Source of the DNA: an uncultured Christensenella sp.
Lineage (GTDB): Bacteria; Bacillota; Clostridia; Christensenellales; Borkfalkiaceae
NCBI GenBank assembly: GCA_905212395.1
Contig: CAJMEI010000013.1
Coordinates: 1-13,001, forward strand
Length of the DNA: 13,001 bases
Direction of reading: 5' to 3'
The position numbers and the translations under genes are program-made. A model generated the notes under the pieces. That model searched no databases. It was not told the DNA's origin and worked only from the letters and a program-made list of their open reading frames with translations. Below are positions 1 to 5,948 of the stretch, piece by piece. Position 1 is the stretch's first letter. Every line of letters starts with the position of its first letter.

Positions 1-340
1 CGAAGATGAAGTCTACGGCGACAGCGGTTACCTCGGAGCAGGAAAGCGTGGCGATGCGATCATCCGCAACAAGGCTGGCCGCAAAATCAAATACAGGATC
101 AATCGCCGTCCATCCCAAGTGAAGAAACCGAGCAAAAGCGGGCAGTATGCCGCAAAGAAAGCAGAACGCGTAAAGTCCTCTGTCCGTGCGAAAGTGGAGC
201 ACGGATTCGGTGTCGTCAAGAAACAGCTGCGTTTCCGAAAAACACGATACCGAGGGCTCGAAAAGCAGAGCACCAAATTCAATATCATGTTCGCGTTAGC
301 AAATCTGATTCTGTCTGACAGACCCTGTCTGGCAGCTTGA
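1..340 (+). mobile_element. 3' part of an IS5-family insertion sequence
   Basis: The window opens inside this element; its left end lies outside the window. It is recognised from the transposase C-terminus it encodes. A 7-bp inverted repeat (305-311 with 339-345) brackets the end of the gene. I could not locate the right terminal inverted repeat or a target duplication, so the boundary given is only the transposase stop codon. The true end probably lies somewhere in 341-450. Confidence 0.6.
2..340 (+). CDS. IS5-family transposase, C-terminal part (partial at window edge)
   Basis: This DDE transposase fragment is about 112 residues and is open to the left edge. The frame can be read from base 2. 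It begins EDEVYGDSGYLGA, the region of the second catalytic Asp in IS5-family enzymes. It continues to RAKVEHGFGVVKKQ, which holds the last catalytic Glu in the R-(3)-E-(6)-K arrangement, followed by the family hallmark FRKTRYRGL and the ending FALANL. A GTG at 119 lies inside this frame and is not a real start, because the conserved catalytic region lies upstream of it. The gene would cut and join the ends of its own insertion sequence. Whether it is intact upstream cannot be seen. Family assignment is firm; the subgroup is not resolved. Confidence 0.85.
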   Translation, partial: EDEVYGDSGYLGAGKRGDAIIRNKAGRKIKYRINRRPSQVKKPSKSGQYAAKKAERVKSSVRAKVEHGFGVVKKQLRFRKTRYRGLEKQSTKFNIMFALANLILSDRPCLAA

Positions 341-452
341 ATCAGTGCGCTCCTGTGAGCAAAAGCTCGGGGGTGACCTATTGATTCTTACAAAATGGCT
401 TCCCGGCAATGTGAATTGTAGCAGTTGTGCGGTGTTGCCTTAGGATTTTTTA

Positions 453-481
453 TTGACAACAGGCTTTCGCGGAATTATACC
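453..481 (+). promoter_or_regulatory. sigma-A-type promoter of nagB
   Basis: A perfect -35 box TTGACA lies at 453-458. It is followed by a 17-base spacer and a -10 box TATACC at 476-481, which matches the first four bases of the consensus. Transcription would start near 488, leaving a leader of about 25 bases that contains the ribosome binding site. The TTG of the -35 box also opens the nagB frame, which makes the open frame look 20 codons too long at its 5' end. I see no clear operator palindrome around it. Confidence 0.7.
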
Positions 482-512
482 CCGAAAGGATTATTTGAAG
501 GGAGAGATTTTT

Positions 513-1250
513 ATGATTCACAATCAGATAGTTATCTGCAAGGACAAAGAAGCTGTCGGCAAAGCAGCCGCAGAGCATTACATAGCACTCATGAACACAA
601 AGCCCGGCTGCGTACTCGGTCTTGCAACAGGATCCACCCCGATACCCCTTTACAAAGAACTCGTTGCTCTTAACAAAACAGGCAAAATAGATTTTTCAAA
701 AGTTCACACTGTAAACCTTGATGAATACAAAGGCCTTGAGCCTACACATGACCAGTCCTTCCGTTATTTCATGAACAGCAATCTGTTCAATCATGTAAAT
801 ATCGACAAGGCAAACACCTTCGTTCCCAACGGGCTTGCTGAAGATGTTGAAGCATCCTGCAAAGCATACGAAGAGAAAATTGAAGAGCTCGGCGGCGTGG
901 ACATCCAACTCCTCGGAATCGGCCAAGACGGTCACATCGGCTTCAACGAGCCCGATACCGTTTTTGCAAAGGCAACTCATGAGACTGGTCTCACCGAGAT
1001 GACACGCGAGGCAAACAAGCGTTTCTTTGATGGTGACATCAATAAGGTCCCGAAAGCTGCTATCACCATGGGTGTTGGCACTGTTATGTCAGCAAGAAAG
1101 GTCATTCTCATTGCTACCGGCAAGAACAAGGCAGAGATAGTCAAGAAGAGTTTCTTCGGACCTATCGATCCTCAGGTTCCCGCATCTGCACTCCAAATGC
1201 ACAGAAACGTTGTCGTATTCCTCGATGAGGAAGCAGCATCAGCACTGTGA
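513..1250 (+). CDS. nagB: glucosamine-6-phosphate deaminase
   Basis: NagB converts glucosamine-6-phosphate to fructose-6-phosphate and ammonia in the cytoplasm, the step that feeds amino sugars into glycolysis. The protein has 245 residues, close to the short Bacillus form; the E. coli form is 266. Visible motifs are the phosphate loop LATGSTPIPLY (37-47), NLDEY (68-72), THDQSFRYFM (78-87) and GIGQDGHIGFNEP (135-147). D70, D139, H141 and E146 line up with the E. coli catalytic residues D72, D141, H143 and E148, so the enzyme should be active. The ATG at 513 is chosen because a purine-rich site (GAAGGGAGAG, 497-506) precedes it, and because the in-frame TTG at 453 is the -35 box. No nagA or transporter is adjacent. 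Codon use is much richer in G+C than in the genes from 2871 on, and mobile elements lie on both sides, so the gene looks foreign to the right part. Confidence 0.95.
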   Translation: MIHNQIVICKDKEAVGKAAAEHYIALMNTKPGCVLGLATGSTPIPLYKELVALNKTGKIDFSKVHTVNLDEYKGLEPTHDQSFRYFMNSNLFNHVNIDKANTFVPNGLAEDVEASCKAYEEKIEELGGVDIQLLGIGQDGHIGFNEPDTVFAKATHETGLTEMTREANKRFFDGDINKVPKAAITMGVGTVMSARKVILIATGKNKAEIVKKSFFGPIDPQVPASALQMHRNVVVFLDEEAASAL

Positions 1251-1430
1251 TTACATTGGGGTGTGTCTGAAAACAGCGCTTAGATGTGGAAAATGCCGAA
1301 AGCGACGCAGATCGCGGCGACTGATATGTAATGCCCGATGTCAATGTCATTAAGTTAGTCCTGCACAAAGCGCAAGGCAGCTGCCACAAGTAAGCGAAAA
1401 GGCCTATTTTTGCGGTAGCTGCCCTTTTTG
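1251..1430. other. intergenic stretch between nagB and the IS4 element
   Basis: I see no credible gene here. It starts with a motif resembling an insertion-sequence end (1258-1274), holds a short direct repeat (TGTCA twice at about 1339-1349), and ends with the nagB terminator hairpin. The rest has no feature I recognise. Confidence 0.4.
1376..1429 (+). terminator. rho-independent terminator downstream of nagB
   Basis: GGCAGCTGCC (1376-1385) pairs with GGTAGCTGCC (1414-1423), giving a 10-bp stem with one G-U pair. Inside, GCGAAAA can pair with TTTTTGC as a second stem. The structure is followed by CTTTTT (1424-1429). It lies about 125 bases after the nagB stop and is oriented to end nagB transcription. 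The first arm is itself a palindrome, so alternative folds exist. Confidence 0.6.
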
Positions 1431-1444
1431 CGCATGACAAAAGC

Positions 1445-1463
1445 AGGTGTCCAGAGGACATCT
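1445..1463 (-). terminator. possible terminator of the IS4 transposase gene
   Basis: AGATGTCC and GGACACCT (minus-strand reading) form an 8-bp stem with one mismatched or wobble pair around a TCT loop. On the minus strand this is followed by GCTTTTG. It lies 27 bases beyond the transposase stop. The T-run has only four bases, so termination strength is doubtful. Confidence 0.35.
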
Positions 1464-1489
1464 GTAATTACGTAATATTGTAAGTTGTT

Positions 1490-2830
1490 TTAAGAAAACC
1501 GGTATTGGAAAGCTACAGCGGAAACAGGGTTTTGATAACGCTTATATTGTCGCCCCGGCCTAATTGGCGACAGATGCTTAGACAATATTCCAAATATTTG
1601 AGCAGGCCTGATTTTCCTTTTCAGGAATTGTTTGCATACAAGTATAGCAACCGAAAAGTTGATTTGTTTTTCCTGTGGGACAGGTATTTTCCGCGCAATA
1701 AGCGAAGCATAATTATATAGGATCAATCGCGCAAAAACCTCTTGCAGTAAAAAGTCCGTTTTCTTGCCATGCAGGCAAGATAGCCCAATGGTATATTTAA
1801 GTTCTCTAAAGGAAGTTTCAATTCCCCAACGGAGACGGTAAAGTTCTTTGATTTTTCCAATGGGAAAAGTCTCTGAATCAAGATTCGTATAGACGGTCTC
1901 GTAGCATCCGCCAGAAATTCGGAAGCGAACAACGCGGAAACGCAAATCATACATCGCGGAATCTTTGGGAGCAATGTAATCAAATGTAGTACGTGGTTGT
2001 ATCCAACGGTATCTTTCTGGATAAGCAGATAACAGTGCCAATGTCTCTTTCGTTTGTCGACGCGTTAGAGTCAATGTTGTATCGACATCGAATTCTTCGC
2101 TGTTTGGCAATTGAAGATTTGAGATCATGCCGTAGGATTCTTTTGCGCGGATGATGAAATTCCACTTTTTTTCTTGTAAGTGGGCGATGTTATTGAAGGA
2201 TTCATATCCGCGATCCATTAACACAATTACCTTTCCCGGAATGTTAGAGCGATCTATCATCGAAATGAGAGCTTTGTGCTCATTCATCCCTTTTTTGCCT
2301 TGCATAGTAACGTCAACATAGGCTTTGCTCATTAGATCGAACATGGCATTCAGGTGAGCAAGGTTGTATTGCTTTTGCCCTTCCGCATTCCTAATTAGAG
2401 AAAAATCATTGGTTGTATCTGATGGTAAACGTAGATCTGATCCATCGACCGCAAAAAGACGATACCCTCGAAAGGTCATAGTCGGCATCGCCGATGCGAC
2501 AAATTCGTTGAATATCATTTCGATAGCTTTGGAGCGGATTTTATTGCGCTGTTGGACAAATGCGGAAGCAGTTGCTGTACTTGGTGTGTATCCAAACCAG
2601 TCATATAATTCTTTTGAAAGGCTTCCGCCTCCCATGCCGATCAGCATTAGCAGCATCGTTTGCAACGGAAGTTTTCTCTTTCTTGAAAAATCTTTTCCCG
2701 GGACCTTTACGCATGCGTCTAAATTTGCGGCGGTTTTCTTTATTGCATGGAACAATGCGGACCGAACACGTTCTGGATATGATTTTCTGTTCACTTGGAA
2801 GGCCTCCTTAAAAAATGTCATCATTTTCAA
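1490..2830 (-). CDS. IS4-family DDE transposase
   Basis: This protein of about 446 residues would carry out cut-and-paste transposition of the surrounding element. Visible family marks are FAVDGSDLRLP (first catalytic Asp), VLMDRGYESF (second Asp), and YRLRWGIETSFRELK, which fits the IS4 signature Y-(2)-R-(3)-E-(6)-K exactly and holds the catalytic Glu. The N-terminal half, with PLQTMLLMLIGMGGGSLSKE, is typical of IS4-family proteins from gut Clostridia. The frame has no stops, so it looks intact. The start is uncertain: TTG at 2830 has GAAGG seven bases upstream, while ATG codons at 2824 and 2821 are alternatives. A hairpin formed by CGAAGGCTTCG near the start could hide this site and keep expression low, which is an inference. 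Confidence 0.92.
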   Translation of the reverse strand: MKMMTFFKEAFQVNRKSYPERVRSALFHAIKKTAANLDACVKVPGKDFSRKRKLPLQTMLLMLIGMGGGSLSKELYDWFGYTPSTATASAFVQQRNKIRSKAIEMIFNEFVASAMPTMTFRGYRLFAVDGSDLRLPSDTTNDFSLIRNAEGQKQYNLAHLNAMFDLMSKAYVDVTMQGKKGMNEHKALISMIDRSNIPGKVIVLMDRGYESFNNIAHLQEKKWNFIIRAKESYGMISNLQLPNSEEFDVDTTLTLTRRQTKETLALLSAYPERYRWIQPRTTFDYIAPKDSAMYDLRFRVVRFRISGGCYETVYTNLDSETFPIGKIKELYRLRWGIETSFRELKYTIGLSCLHGKKTDFLLQEVFARLILYNYASLIARKIPVPQEKQINFSVAILVCKQFLKRKIRPAQIFGILSKHLSPIRPGRQYKRYQNPVSAVAFQYRFS

Positions 2831-2870
2831 GGCGAAGCCTTCGATTTTTATTGATTTGTCAAGTGTTTTT

Positions 2871-3251
2871 GTGAAAAAATATTATTTTTATACGCTTGCA
2901 TTACTTTTATTTTTGGCTTTTTTATTAAAAATATTAGTTTTTGCGTGTAATTACAATTTAACTTTAAGCATATTACGTATAAAAAGCGAAATATCCGCTA
3001 TTATAAAGCGAGTAAAAGAATTTAAAGACTTATTTAAACTTTTAGGCGGAATGTGCAAGCAGTTGTGGGCGAAAATATCTTGGATATTTTATAATATAAA
3101 ATCGTTTGCCGTTATTCGCTACGTTGTCGCCTTATTTTTGTTTATGGGTTACTATCCGTTTTTTTTACGCGAACCTAATTTTAACTTTAAAAACTATTTC
3201 AAATTTTATAGCATTAAAAATATTTCCTATGAAAAAGGTCGTTTAATTTAG
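2871..3251 (+). CDS. small unrecognised membrane protein, two predicted helices
   Basis: I do not recognise this 126-residue protein. It begins VKKYYFYTLALLLFLAFLL, with two lysines and then a long hydrophobic stretch (about residues 4-26), which looks like a natural N-terminus and a first membrane segment. A basic, amphipathic middle follows (36-78, many Lys and Ile). A second hydrophobic segment comes next (about 79-99, ending GYYPFFL), then a basic, aromatic tail. Codon use is A+T-rich like the genes downstream, and the frame ends at a well-formed terminator; both argue that it is real. The GTG at 2871 is chosen because sequence upstream belongs to the IS4 element, although the frame stays open through it. 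No ribosome binding site is visible before the GTG. The insertion may have removed it, or may have removed a longer N-terminus. Confidence 0.55.
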   Translation: MKKYYFYTLALLLFLAFLLKILVFACNYNLTLSILRIKSEISAIIKRVKEFKDLFKLLGGMCKQLWAKISWIFYNIKSFAVIRYVVALFLFMGYYPFFLREPNFNFKNYFKFYSIKNISYEKGRLI

Positions 3252-3263
3252 ACGACTTTTTTT
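3232..3263 (+). terminator. rho-independent terminator after the membrane protein gene
   Basis: AAAAAGGTCGT (3232-3242) pairs with ACGACTTTTTT from 3252, including one G-U pair, around a 9-base loop. The stem runs into a T-run (3257-3263), with more T-rich sequence after it. The TAG stop codon of the upstream gene (3249-3251) lies in the loop, so translation ends inside the hairpin. It separates this gene from the comM operon. Confidence 0.8.
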
Positions 3264-3302
3264 CTTTTTTTCACTAAAAAAACAAAGTATTTCGTTTTCT
3301 GC

Positions 3303-3335
3303 TTGCAAAAATCTATAAATAATGTAAAATATAAT
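3303..3335 (+). promoter_or_regulatory. probable promoter region of the comM-trxA gene cluster
   Basis: A -35-like TTGCAA (3303-3308) is followed after 16 bases by TAAAAT (3325-3330), which runs into a perfect TATAAT (3330-3335). Some promoter is expected here, because a strong terminator lies just upstream and a gene cluster begins at 3347. Either -10 box would start transcription at or inside the ribosome binding site (AGAGGTG, 3336-3342), giving a very short leader, so the exact boxes are uncertain. Confidence 0.4.
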
Positions 3336-3346
3336 AGAGGTGAAAA

Positions 3347-4879
3347 ATGTTATCCAAAGGAATAAGCTACGCTCTTAACGGACTTACCGGTATTAAAGTG
3401 GACGTAGAAGTAGATATCCATAAAGGACTTCCTAAATTCGATATTGTAGGTCTTCCCGATACGGCTGTAAAAGAATCCAAAGAAAGGGTTCGTTCGGCGA
3501 TAAAAAACAGCGGTTTTATTTTTCCGAATAAAGCTATAACCGTAAATTTAGCTCCCGCAGATTTAAAAAAAGAAGGAGCGTATTTCGATTTGGCTATCGC
3601 TTTATCCGTTATAAAAGCCGAAGACGAAAATTTTGCGGACGAAAAACAATTCGTAGTTTTAGGAGAACTGGGATTAGACGGCAAAGTTCGTTCTATAGAC
3701 GGGATTATGCCTATGCTTATTTCGGCTAAACGTCAGGGGTACGATTATTTTATTATTCCGAAAGAAAACGAAAAAGAAGCGTCTTTTATAGAAGACGTTT
3801 GCGTTTTGGCGGTTGAAACGCTTTCCGAAACGGTAGCTTATTTAAAGGGCGAAAAGCCGATTGAATTCGTCAAAAAAAGCGTTGAAATAAATAGCGAAAA
3901 TTTAAACGAGTTTTCTTCCGATTTAAAATTCGTAAAAGGTCAATACGGCGCGAAAAGGGCGTTGGAAATTGCCGTAAGCGGTGGACACAACGTTTTAATG
4001 GTCGGCTCCCCCGGGTCGGGAAAAACTATGCTTGCAAAGTGTATTCCTTCCATTATGCCCGATATGACCAAAGAAGAAATTTTGGAAACTACGCAAATAC
4101 ATTCGGTTGCGGGAAAACTTGCAAAAGACAAAGGAATTATTTCTCATCGTCCGTTTATGACTCCGCACCATACCGCGTCCGTACCGTCGTTGATAGGCGG
4201 GGGAGCGGACGCAAAACCCGGAATAATAAGCCTTGCCCACAACGGAGTTTTGTATTTGGACGAAATGCCCGAATATCCCCGTAGCGTGTTAGAAGCTTTA
4301 AGACAACCGCTAGAAGATAGGGTAATAGCGGTAGCTAGGTCAAAAACGTACGCGGTTTATCCTGCGTCGTTTATGTTGTGCGGAAGTATGAATCCCTGTC
4401 CGTGCGGAAACTACGGCGTAAAAAACGCGCAATGTACTTGCACGGCGTCTCAAATAATAAAATACAGGGCAAGAATTTCCGCACCACTACTTGATAGAAT
4501 AGATTTACAAATAGAAGTAGAAGGCGTTAAGTACGACGACTTAGCCGCTACCGATTTGGAAGAAAGCTCCGAAATCGTAAGACAAAGGGTAAATAGAACG
4601 AGAGAAATACAAAGAAAGCGTTTCGAAGGGGAAAACGTAAAGACCAACGCGGAAATGAACGAAAAACTTATTCGTAAATATTGCGTTTTATCGCCTGAAT
4701 GTAACGAAATATTAAAAAACGCCTACGAAAGGTTTAATTTAACCGCTAGGGCGAGAAGCAGAATTTTAAAAGTGGCAAGAACGATTGCCGATATGGACGA
4801 AAGTAAAGACATTTTAGCTAAGCACGTTTTAGAAGCTTGCGGATATAGAAGCAGACAGACAAATGAAAAATTGTACTGA
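3347..4879 (+). CDS. comM: ComM/YifB-family AAA+ ATPase (Mg-chelatase-like)
   Basis: This 510-residue protein is full length for the family. In naturally transformable bacteria, ComM is a hexameric branch-migration helicase that helps integrate incoming single-stranded DNA; family members are also widespread in species not known to be competent. The N-terminal ChlI-like domain is clear (KFDIVGLPDTAVKESKERVR and VNLAPADLKKEGAYFDLAIA). The Walker A loop is GSPGSGKT (220-227) and the Walker B motif is LYLDE (302-306). A cysteine-rich stretch CGSMNPCPCGNYG (345-357) and the C-terminal Mg-chelatase domain follow. The ATG at 3347 has AGAGGTG just upstream. It is the first gene of the cluster and overlaps dprA by 17 bases. 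That pairing supports a shared role in DNA processing, an inference from context. Confidence 0.93.
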   Translation: MLSKGISYALNGLTGIKVDVEVDIHKGLPKFDIVGLPDTAVKESKERVRSAIKNSGFIFPNKAITVNLAPADLKKEGAYFDLAIALSVIKAEDENFADEKQFVVLGELGLDGKVRSIDGIMPMLISAKRQGYDYFIIPKENEKEASFIEDVCVLAVETLSETVAYLKGEKPIEFVKKSVEINSENLNEFSSDLKFVKGQYGAKRALEIAVSGGHNVLMVGSPGSGKTMLAKCIPSIMPDMTKEEILETTQIHSVAGKLAKDKGIISHRPFMTPHHTASVPSLIGGGADAKPGIISLAHNGVLYLDEMPEYPRSVLEALRQPLEDRVIAVARSKTYAVYPASFMLCGSMNPCPCGNYGVKNAQCTCTASQIIKYRARISAPLLDRIDLQIEVEGVKYDDLAATDLEESSEIVRQRVNRTREIQRKRFEGENVKTNAEMNEKLIRKYCVLSPECNEILKNAYERFNLTARARSRILKVARTIADMDESKDILAKHVLEACGYRSRQTNEKLY

Positions 4880-5939
4880 AAAGAATAAAAAAGCTTTAAT
4901 TATATTAGACAGTTTTAATTTTTTAAGCTATAATCAAAAAAGAGAAATTTTAGCGCGTTACGCTAGCCCCGAAATTATGTTTGAAAACGTAGAATTTGCT
5001 TACGAGCTTTTAGATAAATGGGGCAAAGGAAGCAAAAAAGACCCGTTTAAGTACGGAATGACAAAGCAGTATTTCGACTTTTTAGCTAACTTTTATAAAA
5101 ATTTAGAAATAGTAACGTATTTGGACGAAGAGTATCCGCAACGGCTTTTCGATTTAGAAAATTATCCGTTAGCGCTGTATTGCTACGGAAATTTAGAATT
5201 GTTAAACGCTCCCGAGACTATTGCGATTGCGGGTTCTAGGAAAACTTTATCGCCGTATTTGGCGTTTACGAAAGAAGTCGCTAAAACGGTAAGCGAAAAA
5301 GCCGTAATAGTTTTGGGTAATTCGGAAGGCGTAGAGTGTTGCGCTATGGATAGCGTAGAAAACGGAAACGTTATTTGCGTTTTAGCGGGCGGTTTTGATA
5401 AAATCTATCCGCAAACAAGTTATAATTCGGTGCGTAGAATTGCTAAAAACGGATTAGTTATTAGCGAATATCCGCCTGCCGACAGCGTTAAAAGTTATAG
5501 TTTCGAACAAAGAAACAGAATTATTGCAGGGCTTGCCGATACGTTGTTTGTGGTTAGCGGTTCGTTTAAAAGCGGGGTAAAATCCATTTGCGAAAACGCT
5601 TTGAATTTAGGAAAAGACGTTTGTTGTCTTCCGTATAATATTACCGAAGAAAGCGGTAGACTTTGCAACGATTTAATTAAAAACGGAGCATATTTAGTTA
5701 CCGATATTCAAGATTTTAAAACAAAATACGGTATCTACGAAAATAAAAAAGAAAAAGAGTTTACTCCGCTAACTCAAAAAGTTTACGATTTAATTTCGGA
5801 CGGAGTAAATTCGGTTGATAAAATAATAGAAGTTTCGCATATGAAAAGCGAAGAACTTTTAACCGCGCTCGTGTTGTTAGAATTACAAGGAGCGATAATA
5901 AAAACGGGAGCGGACGAATATTCGCCGACGCATTTTTAA
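4863..5939 (+). CDS. dprA: DNA-processing protein DprA/Smf, divergent
   Basis: DprA binds incoming single-stranded DNA and loads RecA during transformation. This 358-residue protein has a helical N-terminal part, a Rossmann-like core and a C-terminal winged-helix-type tail (from about 300, TQKVYDLISDGVNSVDKII). Core marks that remain are IAIAGSRKTLS, GGFDKIYPQTSYN, ISEYPPADS and EQRNRIIAGLADTLFVV. Other parts depart from the family consensus: the usual SGLARGID-type stretch reads VLGNSEGVECCAMDS, and the usual SGSLIT-type stretch reads KSGVKSICENAL. It could still be a working DprA or a relative adapted to another use. The gene overlaps comM by 17 bases, has no strong ribosome binding site, and is probably translated by coupling. 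Its position between comM and topA supports the name. Confidence 0.85.
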   Translation: MKNCTEKNKKALIILDSFNFLSYNQKREILARYASPEIMFENVEFAYELLDKWGKGSKKDPFKYGMTKQYFDFLANFYKNLEIVTYLDEEYPQRLFDLENYPLALYCYGNLELLNAPETIAIAGSRKTLSPYLAFTKEVAKTVSEKAVIVLGNSEGVECCAMDSVENGNVICVLAGGFDKIYPQTSYNSVRRIAKNGLVISEYPPADSVKSYSFEQRNRIIAGLADTLFVVSGSFKSGVKSICENALNLGKDVCCLPYNITEESGRLCNDLIKNGAYLVTDIQDFKTKYGIYENKKEKEFTPLTQKVYDLISDGVNSVDKIIEVSHMKSEELLTALVLLELQGAIIKTGADEYSPTHF

Positions 5940-5948
5940 AGGAGAAAT

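Larger units (their letters stand above)
1431..2865 (-). mobile_element. IS4-family insertion sequence, about 1.43 kb
   Basis: This element encodes one apparently full-length transposase on the minus strand. Candidate ends read inward as CGCATGACAAA (left, from 1431) and CACTTGACAAA (right, complement from 2865), matching at 9 of 11 positions. TTTTTG lies directly outside both ends (1425-1430 and 2866-2871) and could be a short target duplication. IS4-family duplications are usually longer, and a T-run is weak evidence, so the ends may be off by several bases. The element sits exactly at the change from G+C-richer to A+T-rich sequence. Confidence 0.6.

Noticed and set aside
1162..1461. A minus-strand open frame of 99 codons after nagB
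   Set aside because: It runs antisense to the nagB end and through the terminator, and has no family motif or ribosome site.
1467..1476. Perfect palindrome ATTACGTAAT
   Set aside because: It is ten bases only, lies between a terminator-like hairpin and a transposase stop inside the IS, and has no gene start nearby to regulate.
2364..3251. A long plus-strand open frame of 295 codons spanning the IS4 right half and the membrane gene
   Set aside because: The part before 2871 is antisense to the IS4 transposase, which has clear catalytic motifs. Only the A+T-rich part from 2871 looks coding.
3330..3335. Perfect TATAAT as the certain comM -10 box
   Set aside because: A start about seven bases downstream would fall inside the ribosome binding site, and no -35 box lies at the right distance. 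It is kept only as part of a tentative promoter region.
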